Shown here piece by piece: positions 1 through 5,153 of a stretch of 6,251 bases of DNA. Made by a program: the position numbers and the translations under genes. Origin of the DNA: Thermoproteota archaeon (GTDB lineage: Archaea > Thermoproteota > Thermoprotei_A > Sulfolobales > Pyrodictiaceae); contig JAADFC010000059.1 in the NCBI GenBank assembly GCA_013153105.1, positions 1 through 6,251 of the forward strand. Direction: 5' to 3'. The notes below the pieces were generated by a model. The model did not search any database, was not told where the DNA came from, and saw nothing but the letters and a program-made list of their open reading frames with translations. Every line of letters starts with the position of its first letter. Within the stretch, counting starts at the first letter, position 1.

Positions 1-423
1 GTTCGGCGGCCCCTCGACGAGCACCGCCCTGGGCGGCCGCATCCCCGCCCGGGCCGCGGCCTCGTCGACCAGCCTCTGCAGCCCCGGGTCCGGCCTAGCT
101 CCCATGGACCAGTTTATAATCCACGGGGCCGCCAGGTAGCTCAGCAGGTTGCCCGCGGCGGCGAACACCACGATGAGCCCCAGCGGCAGCTCCACCCCGG
201 CCTGCAGCGCCGCGTAGTAGACGCCGGCGATGGCGGCGAGCCCGCCGAGAACCACCACAGCAGCCGTCAACAGCATCGCAGCGTGGAGCCCCAGCCTCCC
301 CGCGGCGCTGGACGCGAGCCTCGGCGCCACCCGCGAGGCGAGCGCCACCAGGGCCAGCCAGCCCAGCAGATACCCCGCGAACACTACAGCCATGGTGAAC
401 GGGTCCCACCATAGCCACAGCAC
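1..423 (-). CDS. htpX: HtpX-like M48 membrane metalloprotease, N-terminal part (C-terminus beyond left edge)
   Basis: The 141 visible residues are the membrane-anchored N-terminal part of an HtpX/Ste24-type zinc protease, a family that degrades misfolded membrane proteins from the cytoplasmic face. Three hydrophobic segments are visible (about residues 11-30, 45-72 and 79-98). They are followed by APWIINWSMGARPDPGLQRLVDEAA (here split: APWII, GARPDP, LQRLVDE), the junction into the protease domain, and the frame ends at VEGPPN, just where the family continues with a PNAFA-type strand. The HExxH zinc motif would lie left of the window, so catalysis cannot be confirmed here. The start is set at GTG 423: the frame is closed by TGA at 433-435, a GGGGGTGA ribosome site precedes this GTG by 9 nt, and the alternative ATG at 393 has no such site. 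It follows the DUF505-type gene on the same strand after 113 bp. That gap holds a pyrimidine-rich stretch (471-481) and a weak TATA-like GATATTA (507-513), so it may be separately transcribed. Family assignment is fairly sure. Confidence 0.82.
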   Translation of the reverse strand, partial: MLWLWWDPFTMAVVFAGYLLGWLALVALASRVAPRLASSAAGRLGLHAAMLLTAAVVVLGGLAAIAGVYYAALQAGVELPLGLIVVFAAAGNLLSYLAAPWIINWSMGARPDPGLQRLVDEAAARAGMRPPRAVLVEGPPN

Positions 424-432
424 AGCCAGGCG

Positions 433-440
433 TCACCCCC
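433..440 (-). promoter_or_regulatory. Shine-Dalgarno of htpX-like gene
   Basis: GGGGGTGA read on the minus strand lies 9 nt before GTG 423 and matches the archaeal anti-SD complement GGAGGTGA at seven of eight positions. It overlaps the TGA that closes the frame upstream, which fixes GTG 423 as the likely start and not ATG 393. Confidence 0.65.
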
Positions 441-536
441 AAGCGTTGCGGCTGGGAAGGGCTGCCCCGAGAAAGAGGGCTGGAAACGGGAGGGGGCGGA
501 TTGTCCCTAATATCCCCGCAAGCCGGTGGGGAGGCG

Positions 537-2261
537 TTAGAGAGGCTTCTCGGCCTCCGCCTGGCTCCGCAGCAGCCTCACCGCCTCGAGCAGCGCCTCC
601 CCCTCGCCGGTGAGGCTGTTCCGGCCTATCAGCTTGCTCTGCCTCGCCAGTACCAGCGCGTCCTTGAGTTCGTCGAGGCCCAGCCTAGTCTCCTTAACCA
701 GCCTCGCGACATCCTCCGTCGTCCGCAGCTTGGCGACGGCCTCGAGCAGCTTGATGATGCGCGGGTTCACCGGCGTCGCCACCCCGCTCGGCGCCGCGAG
801 CACCGCTGTCTTCACCAGGGCGCCGACCCTGGTGAGCACCAGCCTCCCGTCCGGCAGCGTCTCAACGAGGCCTCTCGACTCGAGCTTGCCCAGCGCGTAC
901 TCTACAGCCTCCTCCTCGCCGGGGAAGCTCTTGCGGAGAGCGTCGAGGGTGAGGCTCCTCCTCTCCGGCAGCCTCTTGAGAATCATGGCCTCCAGCTGGG
1001 TCACCAGGAGGCTCCTCATAGCCTCCCTGCTCGCCCTCTGCAGCGCCCGGCCATACTTGGTCGGCCCCCCGGTGCCGAGGAGCCCCTGCTCCCTCGCCCC
1101 GGGGACCCAGTCCTCGCTGAGCCCCAGCCCCTGGTCCGCCTCGGTCAACGCCCTGCTAGCCGTCGCGGTGCACGGCCTGCCCCCGCTCGCGTCGAGCACA
1201 GCCTCCCCGAGCGGCGTCAGCCTCAGTACGGTACGCTTCAGCTCCTCGCTGTACTCCTCCTCTAGCAGCCCCATAGACTCGAGATGGTATATGCTGAGAC
1301 CGATACTGTAGAACCTAGGCTTCACACCCCGCTTCTCCGCCCACTCCCGGACAAGCTTATGCGTCGGCGCCAGCTCCGGGTTGCTCTCAGCCTTCCCCCA
1401 AAGCTCCCGGATAACCTCCATTACAGCCAGCTCGTCGCCGCTCACCGAGGTCGGCGTGGTGGGCACAGGCTCCCGGAGCAGCCTCCAGGCCCGGAGCACC
1501 AGCCGCCCCGCCCTGGTCACCGCGCCGCTGCTCGAGACGAACCCTATCTCGCCCAGCATCTCCCTCATCTCCCTGTCAACCTCCCCTCCAGCCGCCAGCG
1601 TCTCCAGGGCAGCCACTATGGCCGGGTTAACGAACACCGGCGCGCTGGCGGAGAGATTGGCCTCCATCAGGGCGCGCCGCAGCAGCCGCCCAGGCCTGGT
1701 CAGGGCGAGGAACCCGCCGTTGGGCACACTCCTCACTAGAAGCCCGCCAGCCTCAAGCGTGTCGAGGAACCGGGTCTGGTAGAACCTCCTCTCAGCCGGC
1801 CCCTCCGGCACCTCCACCAGCGCAGCTCCAACAGCCTTGGTGACTACCGGCCTCCTGGGCGCCGCGCTGAGAGCCTCGTAGACCGAGTACCCCTCCGGCG
1901 AGAGGTCGCCCTCCTCGTCCGTGAACCCCCTCTCCTCAAGCAGCCGCTTCCACGCCTCCGGAACCCTGCCGCCAGCTATGACTGAGGCGTGGAGCATCGT
2001 GTATATCCTAGAGTCGAGCCAGGGCTCAGCCTCCGGCCTCCCGCTCGTCCTCCACGCCTCCACAACCCTCCGGCCAGCGTCGGTGACCACGAACCTGCCG
2101 CCACCAAGGTGGTCGAGCAGCCCCTGGCTGTACAGGTCCATCAGTGCTTGGAGAGCCTGCTCCTCCCCGCCGAACCTTTCCACAAACTCCCGGAAGCTGA
2201 ACTCTCCGCGGTCAAGCTTCTCGTCCAACACCCTGACCATGTTGACGCTCACGTACACCAC
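537..2261 (-). CDS. DUF505-type protein built of repeated winged-helix-like modules
   Basis: This long soluble protein (574 residues from GTG 2261) has no membrane segments and resembles the archaeal DUF505 family, whose function is unknown. It is full of winged-helix-like units: a helical stretch, a line such as LESRGLVETLPDGRLVLTRVG, then an A/L-rich helix. By eye it divides into four modules of roughly 125-150 residues (numbering from GTG 2273: about 12-138, 142-266, 281-415, 426-571). Each has a first half ending L..GLL....GG...LT..G and a second half ending in a similar GF..GxLSxxG turn. Modules 2 and 4 are clearest, sharing a V(F/T)xNPxI motif (near residues 213-219 and 500-506). The architecture suggests nucleic-acid binding or a protein scaffold, but this is inference. 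The frame opens at GTG 2273, right after a TAG. GTG 2261 has the best-spaced ribosome site; ATG 2240 is another possible start. It has its own TATA box at 2315-2323 and ends 113 bp before the htpX-like gene. Confidence 0.8.
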   Translation of the reverse strand: MVYVSVNMVRVLDEKLDRGEFSFREFVERFGGEEQALQALMDLYSQGLLDHLGGGRFVVTDAGRRVVEAWRTSGRPEAEPWLDSRIYTMLHASVIAGGRVPEAWKRLLEERGFTDEEGDLSPEGYSVYEALSAAPRRPVVTKAVGAALVEVPEGPAERRFYQTRFLDTLEAGGLLVRSVPNGGFLALTRPGRLLRRALMEANLSASAPVFVNPAIVAALETLAAGGEVDREMREMLGEIGFVSSSGAVTRAGRLVLRAWRLLREPVPTTPTSVSGDELAVMEVIRELWGKAESNPELAPTHKLVREWAEKRGVKPRFYSIGLSIYHLESMGLLEEEYSEELKRTVLRLTPLGEAVLDASGGRPCTATASRALTEADQGLGLSEDWVPGAREQGLLGTGGPTKYGRALQRASREAMRSLLVTQLEAMILKRLPERRSLTLDALRKSFPGEEEAVEYALGKLESRGLVETLPDGRLVLTRVGALVKTAVLAAPSGVATPVNPRIIKLLEAVAKLRTTEDVARLVKETRLGLDELKDALVLARQSKLIGRNSLTGEGEALLEAVRLLRSQAEAEKPL

Positions 2262-2269
2262 GCTTACAG

Positions 2270-2277
2270 CCACCCCC
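2270..2277 (-). promoter_or_regulatory. Shine-Dalgarno deciding the DUF505-type start
   Basis: GGGGGTGG on the minus strand lies 8 nt before GTG 2261, the spacing seen for tatC and the Nudix gene. It overlaps the earlier GTG at 2273, which therefore cannot use it. This favours a start four codons inside the longest open frame. Confidence 0.5.
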
Positions 2278-2314
2278 TACCCGGGCCACACGCCCAGCGC
2301 CCAGCAGCAGTGAG

Positions 2315-2323
2315 AAGTATAAG
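2315..2323 (-). promoter_or_regulatory. TATA box for the DUF505-type gene
   Basis: CTTATACTT on the minus strand is preceded by ACCAT. It predicts a transcription start near 2290, giving a leader of about 30 nt that contains the ribosome site at 2270-2277. The same core, ACCA(A)TCTTATAC, recurs upstream of tatA. The remaining gap between tatC and this gene (2324-2429) holds a short tandem GACCTT-GACCTT on the plus strand (near 2385-2396) and no gene. Confidence 0.5.
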
Positions 2324-2429
2324 ATGGTTTGGAGAAACAGACCAGAGTACACAATCACTCAGCTGCTAGTAGGGTTAGTGAAGAGACCTTGACCTTGGAA
2401 CTAGGCCCTGGGCGGGGCATGGGTCCAGC

Positions 2430-3422
2430 CTAGCCCCGCGCCACCGCCTCTGCTTCCTCCAGCAGCCTCCTCTCTAAGGCCCTCCTCTTCCCAAGGTAGA
2501 TCGCGATGTGTATGGGGGCGTAGAGGGTTAAGCCTATTAGTATCATCCCTATACCACTAGGGTCTGGCGATATAACTGCGCCGAGCACCATCGAGCCTAT
2601 GAATATGTACTTCATCGTTTCCCTGTTGAAGATTTCGGGGTCCAGCACACCACGGGAGAGGAGCAGGTACAACACTATGGGCACTTCGAAGAGCAGCCCG
2701 AAGGTCAACCCGAGTTTGAGCGCGAACGAGACTACCTCTCCTATGCTCACGCGCAGAGGTACCATGGAGATGTTATTTAGCACTGTGGAGCCCGCCGACA
2801 AGCCGAGGGGCACCAGCTGCACAAGCACCGGGCCGAAGGGTAGGATGTAGACGATCAGGCTTAGGGTAGTGTTGGCCCCGGGCGGTGGGACCGGCGAGAG
2901 GCTGTTCCACGCCTCCTTATACTCGGGGGGTATATAGAGGGGGTACAACTTCAGCACGAGCTGCTCGATGAGTGGAGCCACTATGTATACGCCGAAGAAG
3001 AAGCCGAACGCGAAGGCTAGGATGAATAGTGTTATATACCTCTTAGCGAACCGCTTCTCATGTTCATACAGAGCTGGCTCAATATACTCCCAGAGCTCCT
3101 TCGCTATTATAGGCGATGCGCCGAGGAAGCCTAGTATGAATATCGCCTGTGCCAGCAGGGTGATAGACTCGAAGGCATCGCTCGAGATCGGCAGAACACG
3201 GTAAACCTTGCCATCAAATGCCTCTATGACCGGAGGCACAACATGGCTGAAGATGAGCTTGGGCAGAGCGGCTGCGAGAGGCTCATAGCCCAGCAGACTA
3301 CCCCCAGGCGCGGGAATAACCGAGAGGATGGCTGAGGCTACAAGGACGGCCACTATTATCCTCCGGAGCCGGACCGCAAGCTCTTCGAGGTGCTCCCGAA
3401 TGCTAGCCTCCCTATCCGTCAC
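2430..3422 (-). CDS. tatC: Sec-independent protein translocase TatC
   Basis: TatC is the multi-spanning receptor of the twin-arginine translocase. It binds RR signal peptides and, with TatA, moves folded proteins across the cytoplasmic membrane. The 330 residues begin with the cytoplasmic HLEELAVRLRR motif (11-21), then show TM1 (about 21-37), TM2 (85-105), the conserved ELWEYIEPALYEHEKR loop (109-124, with the key Glu), TM3 (131-150), TM4 (228-255), TM5 (271-286), the SPDP turn (285-288) and TM6 (291-310), ending in a charged tail. It is longer than typical 230-260-residue TatC, mainly through about 60 extra residues (161-220) between TM3 and TM4 that include a hydrophobic, proline-rich patch. 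GTG 3422 is chosen because GAGGTG (3431-3436) lies 8 nt upstream. It follows tatA after 191 bp on the same strand, so the two are probably co-transcribed. A perfect complement of its ribosome site lies in that gap, suggesting control of translation. Confidence 0.95.
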   Translation of the reverse strand: MTDREASIREHLEELAVRLRRIIVAVLVASAILSVIPAPGGSLLGYEPLAAALPKLIFSHVVPPVIEAFDGKVYRVLPISSDAFESITLLAQAIFILGFLGASPIIAKELWEYIEPALYEHEKRFAKRYITLFILAFAFGFFFGVYIVAPLIEQLVLKLYPLYIPPEYKEAWNSLSPVPPPGANTTLSLIVYILPFGPVLVQLVPLGLSAGSTVLNNISMVPLRVSIGEVVSFALKLGLTFGLLFEVPIVLYLLLSRGVLDPEIFNRETMKYIFIGSMVLGAVISPDPSGIGMILIGLTLYAPIHIAIYLGKRRALERRLLEEAEAVARG

Positions 3423-3426
3423 CTCA

Positions 3427-3537
3427 CGGGCACCTCGCGCTGCCTCGCTGCCTCACCCCGTGAGCTGGTAGCCCGCTACGCCAGGCGGGTTGCGTTCAGC
3501 CCCTAATCTCCAGCCTGGGGAGGAGTGGAGGTGCCCG
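3427..3537 (-). promoter_or_regulatory. Inverted repeat able to sequester the tatC ribosome binding site
   Basis: In the tatA-tatC gap the mRNA-sense sequence CGGGCACCTC (3537-3528) is a perfect 10-bp complement of GAGGTGCCCG (3436-3427). The second arm contains the tatC Shine-Dalgarno GAGGTG (3436-3431), and the GTG start follows at 3422. The 91-nt loop can form a smaller hairpin, CCCGC/GCGGG (3485-3489 with 3472-3476). The pairing would mask the ribosome site, as in a translational attenuator or thermosensor. The role is inferred; the complementarity is directly visible. Confidence 0.4.
3439..3454. repeat. Two tandem copies of an 8-bp unit before tatC
   Basis: GCTGCCTC is repeated twice head to tail on the plus strand (GAGGCAGC on the mRNA strand), directly upstream of the tatC ribosome site. 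It may be chance slippage; no function is claimed. Confidence 0.5.
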
Positions 3538-3571
3538 GGTGTGCGCGCCTCGGATAGCTCTCGCGGAAGGT

Positions 3572-3579
3572 GGAAAACC
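3572..3579 (-). terminator. Possible weak T-run after tatA
   Basis: GGTTTTCC on the minus strand, about 35 nt past the tatA stop, is the only T-run in the tatA-tatC gap. Archaeal termination often uses short T-runs, so some tatA transcripts may end here. Four Ts in a GC-rich context is weak evidence. Confidence 0.15.
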
Positions 3580-3613
3580 TCTTGGGGGTAGCTCGCCGTC
3601 GGGGGCATCGGGT

Positions 3614-3931
3614 CTAGGCCTTCACTTCGTCGAGTATGCCCTTCTTCTTGGCCTCGGTGACTATCTCTGTTATAAGGGCGTCCTTGTCCTTCTTCTCTGC
3701 ATCCTTCACGCCGAGCTTCTCGGCTATCTTGCGGAGGGTCTCCTCGTCGACGTTCTGTAGCTCCTTTTTCTTTTTCTTCTCCTCCTCTGTGAGGCCCTGG
3801 CTAGCTTTCCTGAACTCGTAGATCGCCTGGCCTAGGCCCCTGGCGAGCTGGGGCAGCTTTGTTGGACCGAAGATGAGGAGCACTATTAGGAAGAGGAGTA
3901 TGGGCTCGAAGCCCTGGAGGCTGGGCAGCAT
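3614..3931 (-). CDS. tatA: Sec-independent protein translocase TatA, with a C-terminal extension
   Basis: TatA supplies the small membrane-anchored subunits that gather on TatC to let folded twin-arginine substrates cross the membrane. The 105 residues show the classic order: a short N-terminus, one membrane helix (about 8-20), the FGPTKLPQLAR hinge (21-31), and an amphipathic helix with FRKA (about 27-43). A lysine run (52-56) follows. Then, unusually, comes an acidic/basic segment of about 40 residues (62-101), VDEETLRKIAEKLGVKDAEK onward, patterned like a small helix-extended-helix fold (SAP/Rho_N-like) and not the usual disordered tail. ATG 3931 is supported by GGAAGTGA 6 nt upstream. It is the only ATG start among the genes whose start is visible. 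It lies upstream of tatC on the same strand and is divergent from the TIM-barrel gene. No separate tatB-like gene is present in the window; archaeal Tat systems commonly work with TatA and TatC alone. Confidence 0.93.
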   Translation of the reverse strand: MLPSLQGFEPILLFLIVLLIFGPTKLPQLARGLGQAIYEFRKASQGLTEEEKKKKKELQNVDEETLRKIAEKLGVKDAEKKDKDALITEIVTEAKKKGILDEVKA

Positions 3932-3937
3932 GGCGGC

Positions 3938-3945
3938 TCACTTCC
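3938..3945 (-). promoter_or_regulatory. Shine-Dalgarno of tatA
   Basis: GGAAGTGA on the minus strand, 6 nt before ATG 3931, differs at one position from the archaeal consensus GGAGGTGA. Confidence 0.6.
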
Positions 3946-3977
3946 CCGCGTTTCATGTGTGTCCCGGGAGGCTGGGT

Positions 3978-4001
3978 CTGGGATTGTAGCCCGTGTCCCA
4001 G
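3978..4001 (-). other. Possible hairpin in the tatA leader
   Basis: CTGGGA and TCCCAG form a 6-bp stem around a 12-nt loop. If tatA transcription starts from the TATA box at 4067-4074, this lies in its leader. If it starts from the alternative box at 4021-4027, the hairpin is largely outside the transcript. It may be chance in GC-rich DNA. Confidence 0.2.
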
Positions 4002-4020
4002 TTGGGCCCGGTTCTGTGTC

Positions 4021-4027
4021 TATTAAA
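4021..4027 (-). promoter_or_regulatory. Alternative TATA box for tatA
   Basis: TTTAATA on the minus strand predicts a start near 3995 and a leader of about 64 nt to ATG 3931. It competes with the CTTATACA box further upstream; which one is used cannot be decided from sequence. Confidence 0.35.
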
Positions 4028-4052
4028 CCCTACACTTCGCAGGCTACCTCTG

Positions 4053-4066
4053 CAGTTCTTTAACTG
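4053..4066. promoter_or_regulatory. Small dyad CAGTT-CTTT-AACTG in the divergent promoter region
   Basis: This perfect 5-4-5 inverted repeat directly abuts the tatA-facing TATA box (4067-4074). It lies about 32 bp upstream of the TATA box of the TIM-barrel gene. Its position suits a regulator that blocks tatA transcription or acts on both genes. It is short, so chance is possible. Confidence 0.25.
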
Positions 4067-4074
4067 TGTATAAG
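4067..4074 (-). promoter_or_regulatory. TATA box candidate for tatA
   Basis: CTTATACA on the minus strand, preceded by ACCAAT, nearly repeats the ACCATCTTATAC core before the DUF505-type gene. It predicts a transcription start near 4041 and a leader of about 110 nt, long for a crenarchaeon. Confidence 0.4.
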
Positions 4075-4097
4075 ATTGGTCGTCATGCGGCTGTGAA

Positions 4098-4107
4098 GTT
4101 ATAATAT
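4098..4107 (+). promoter_or_regulatory. TATA box for the TIM-barrel gene
   Basis: GTTATAATAT is the strongest TATA element on the plus strand here. It predicts a start near 4130, downstream of the first in-frame GTG (4115) and just before the GTG at 4142. It therefore helps decide the translation start of the next gene. Confidence 0.55.
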
Positions 4108-4129
4108 CCGCGCCGTGGCTCGCCTGCTC

Positions 4130-4135
4130 GGGTGG
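4130..4135 (+). promoter_or_regulatory. Shine-Dalgarno deciding the TIM-barrel start
   Basis: GGGTGG lies 6 nt before GTG 4142. The alternative GTG at 4115 has only the AT-rich promoter upstream and no ribosome site. Confidence 0.5.
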
Positions 4136-4141
4136 CGGGCC

Positions 4142-5026
4142 GTGATACTCTTCGACTGGGGGACCTATAACGGATTGACCAAGCTGCCCATTGCCGCTAC
4201 GCTCGGCATGAAGCTCACCGAGATACCGCCCTACGACTTCTCCAGGAGGAGCAGGGGCGAGGACTACTTTACCCAGTACCGGGAGCTGGCCACTAAGGCT
4301 TTCACCACTATAACCGCGCACGCCCCCTACTACAACGTGGTCAGCACCAGCAGGGTGGTGCAGGAGAGGACGACGAGGGCGCTGGTTGCGGCTGTGAGGA
4401 AGGCTAAGCTGGCGGGTGCGCAGATATTCAACCTGCACCTGGGCTGGCGCGCCTACATGGACCACCGGGACCTCGAGCAGGCGGCGGAGGTTCTTAGGAA
4501 GCTCGCGGACGAGGCCCAGCCCGAGATGATTATAAGCGTCGAGATCCCCTACACGCGTAGGATGCTCGGCACGTGGGAGGAGGTTAAGGCGCTCCGGGAG
4601 ATGGTGGGCGAGGACAGGCTGATAGTCTCTGTGCAGCTGGAGAACGCGTGGATGCTCGAGACCGGCGCCAGCGAGCACGGCGACTTCGAGGCGGCGAACA
4701 GGATTGCTGACGAGGAGTTCTGGACCCGGATACTCCACAAGACGCTGAGCCTCAGCCACGGCTTCCTCAGCCTCAGGTTCAGCCAGGTGGTCGGCTTCGC
4801 GCTGGGCAGGAGGATACTCAAGAAGCGCGTGCCCCTCGGCAAGGGCTACCCCGACCTGGCGCCGCTAGCGAGGGCGCTGGCGAGGTTCATGGTGAGGGAG
4901 GTGAAGGAGAAGCAGTTGCCGCTCAGGATGCACATAATATACACGGGGATACCGGAGACCAAGTACCGTGACACGATAACCCTCTACGCCGAGATAATGA
5001 AGGAGGCAGTCCAGTACCTCCGCTAG
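4142..5026 (+). CDS. Endonuclease IV/xylose isomerase-like TIM-barrel protein with a reduced metal site
   Basis: The 294 residues look like an AP endonuclease family 2 / sugar-isomerase TIM barrel. Alternating strands and helices run throughout, with HAPYYNVVS (60-68), FNLHLGW (96-102) and ISVEIPY (131-137). These match the places where endonuclease IV carries its first three metal ligands, so His60, His99 and Glu134 are probable ligands. The later ligands appear missing: the Asp/His pair expected near 165-170 reads SVQLENAW, the His-containing HLND strand reads LRFSQ (211-215), and the D-x-H before the IGxG turn reads KKRVPLGKG (227-235). Substrate and reaction are therefore unknown, and AP endonuclease activity should not be assumed. 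The longest frame begins at GTG 4115, but the TATA box at 4098-4107 and the GGGTGG ribosome site favour GTG 4142. It is divergent from tatA and followed after 199 bp by the Nudix gene. Confidence 0.78.
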   Translation: MILFDWGTYNGLTKLPIAATLGMKLTEIPPYDFSRRSRGEDYFTQYRELATKAFTTITAHAPYYNVVSTSRVVQERTTRALVAAVRKAKLAGAQIFNLHLGWRAYMDHRDLEQAAEVLRKLADEAQPEMIISVEIPYTRRMLGTWEEVKALREMVGEDRLIVSVQLENAWMLETGASEHGDFEAANRIADEEFWTRILHKTLSLSHGFLSLRFSQVVGFALGRRILKKRVPLGKGYPDLAPLARALARFMVREVKEKQLPLRMHIIYTGIPETKYRDTITLYAEIMKEAVQYLR

Positions 5027-5037
5027 CCCCGCCGGGG
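5027..5037 (+). other. Tight GC hairpin immediately after the TIM-barrel stop
   Basis: CCCC-GCC-GGGG follows the TAG directly. There is no T-run after it, so it is not a convincing terminator. Confidence 0.2.
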
Positions 5038-5048
5038 AGGCGCCCAGG

Positions 5049-5054
5049 TTTATA
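5049..5054 (+). promoter_or_regulatory. TATA box upstream of the structured RNA and Nudix gene
   Basis: TTTATA stands out in otherwise GC-rich DNA and predicts transcription from about 5081. It is bracketed by a 5-bp dyad, GGCGC (5039-5043) and GCGCC (5055-5059). It is followed by a bulged 9-bp inverted repeat (5059-5068 with 5074-5082). Either could be an operator. Confidence 0.5.
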
Positions 5055-5080
5055 GCGCCCCGCCCTCCGAGTGGGAGGCG

Positions 5081-5153
5081 GGCAAGGCGGCCCCGGCGAC
5101 GCCGCGGAGTCCCCGCGGCCCCTCGCCTCCTTGGGTGAGCCGGGGAGCCTTGC
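5081..5153 (+). ncRNA. Candidate branched structured RNA (stand-alone small RNA or Nudix leader)
   Basis: Four compatible helices can be drawn. The closing stem is GCAAGGC/GCCTTGC (5082-5088 with 5147-5153). After a 2x1 internal loop comes CCCCGGC/GCCGGGG (5091-5097 with 5139-5145). Inside lie the hairpin GCCGCGG-AGTCC-CCGCGGC (5101-5119) and the hairpin CTCGCC-TCCTTG-GGTGAG (5122-5139, one G-T pair; it shares G5139 with the stem outside it). More than two thirds of the 72 nt are paired. The closing stem begins where the TATA box at 5049 predicts the transcript start, and a C/T-rich stretch (5169-5183) that could end a transcript follows. It is tRNA-sized but lacks the T-loop and other tRNA features. 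It could instead be the 145-nt leader of the Nudix mRNA. High GC makes chance stems common, so this remains a candidate. Confidence 0.35.

Noticed and set aside
95..442. Minus-strand frame of 115 codons at the left end
   Set aside because: It overlaps the htpX-like frame. Its Gly/Arg/Ala-rich translation has no structure, whereas the neighbouring frame gives three membrane helices and the family junction motif.
752..757. TGATGA resembling box C of a C/D guide RNA
   Set aside because: It is inside the DUF505-type coding sequence on the opposite strand, without a suitably placed box D or terminal stem.
501..1265. Long plus-strand open frame opposite the DUF505-type gene
   Set aside because: Low-complexity Pro/Arg/Leu-rich translation typical of a GC-rich antisense shadow. 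It has no ribosome site, and the minus strand codes a well-patterned protein across the whole stretch.
3427..3537. Small MITE-like element bounded by 10-bp inverted repeats
   Set aside because: No target-site duplication is visible on the flanks, and one arm coincides exactly with the tatC ribosome site, so an RNA pairing explanation fits better.
3983..3996. Minus-strand ACACGGGCTACAAT, similar to a conserved 16S rRNA segment
   Set aside because: Only 14 nt match and the flanks are unrelated to rRNA. It is the loop and part of one arm of a small hairpin before tatA; most likely coincidence.
4115..4141. GTG 4115 as the start of the TIM-barrel gene
   Set aside because: It lies between the TATA box and the predicted transcription start, has no ribosome site, and adds only MARLLGWRA before the conserved-looking start of the barrel.
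3953..4759. 268-codon minus-strand frame across the divergent region and TIM-barrel gene
   Set aside because: Antisense shadow of the TIM-barrel gene. It runs through both promoters and has a His/Pro/Arg-rich composition.
5082..5153. tRNA gene, because of the 72-nt length and 7-bp closing stem
   Set aside because: No GGTTCRANNCC T-loop on either strand, no usable D-arm or anticodon arm, and the inner stems pair in a different topology.
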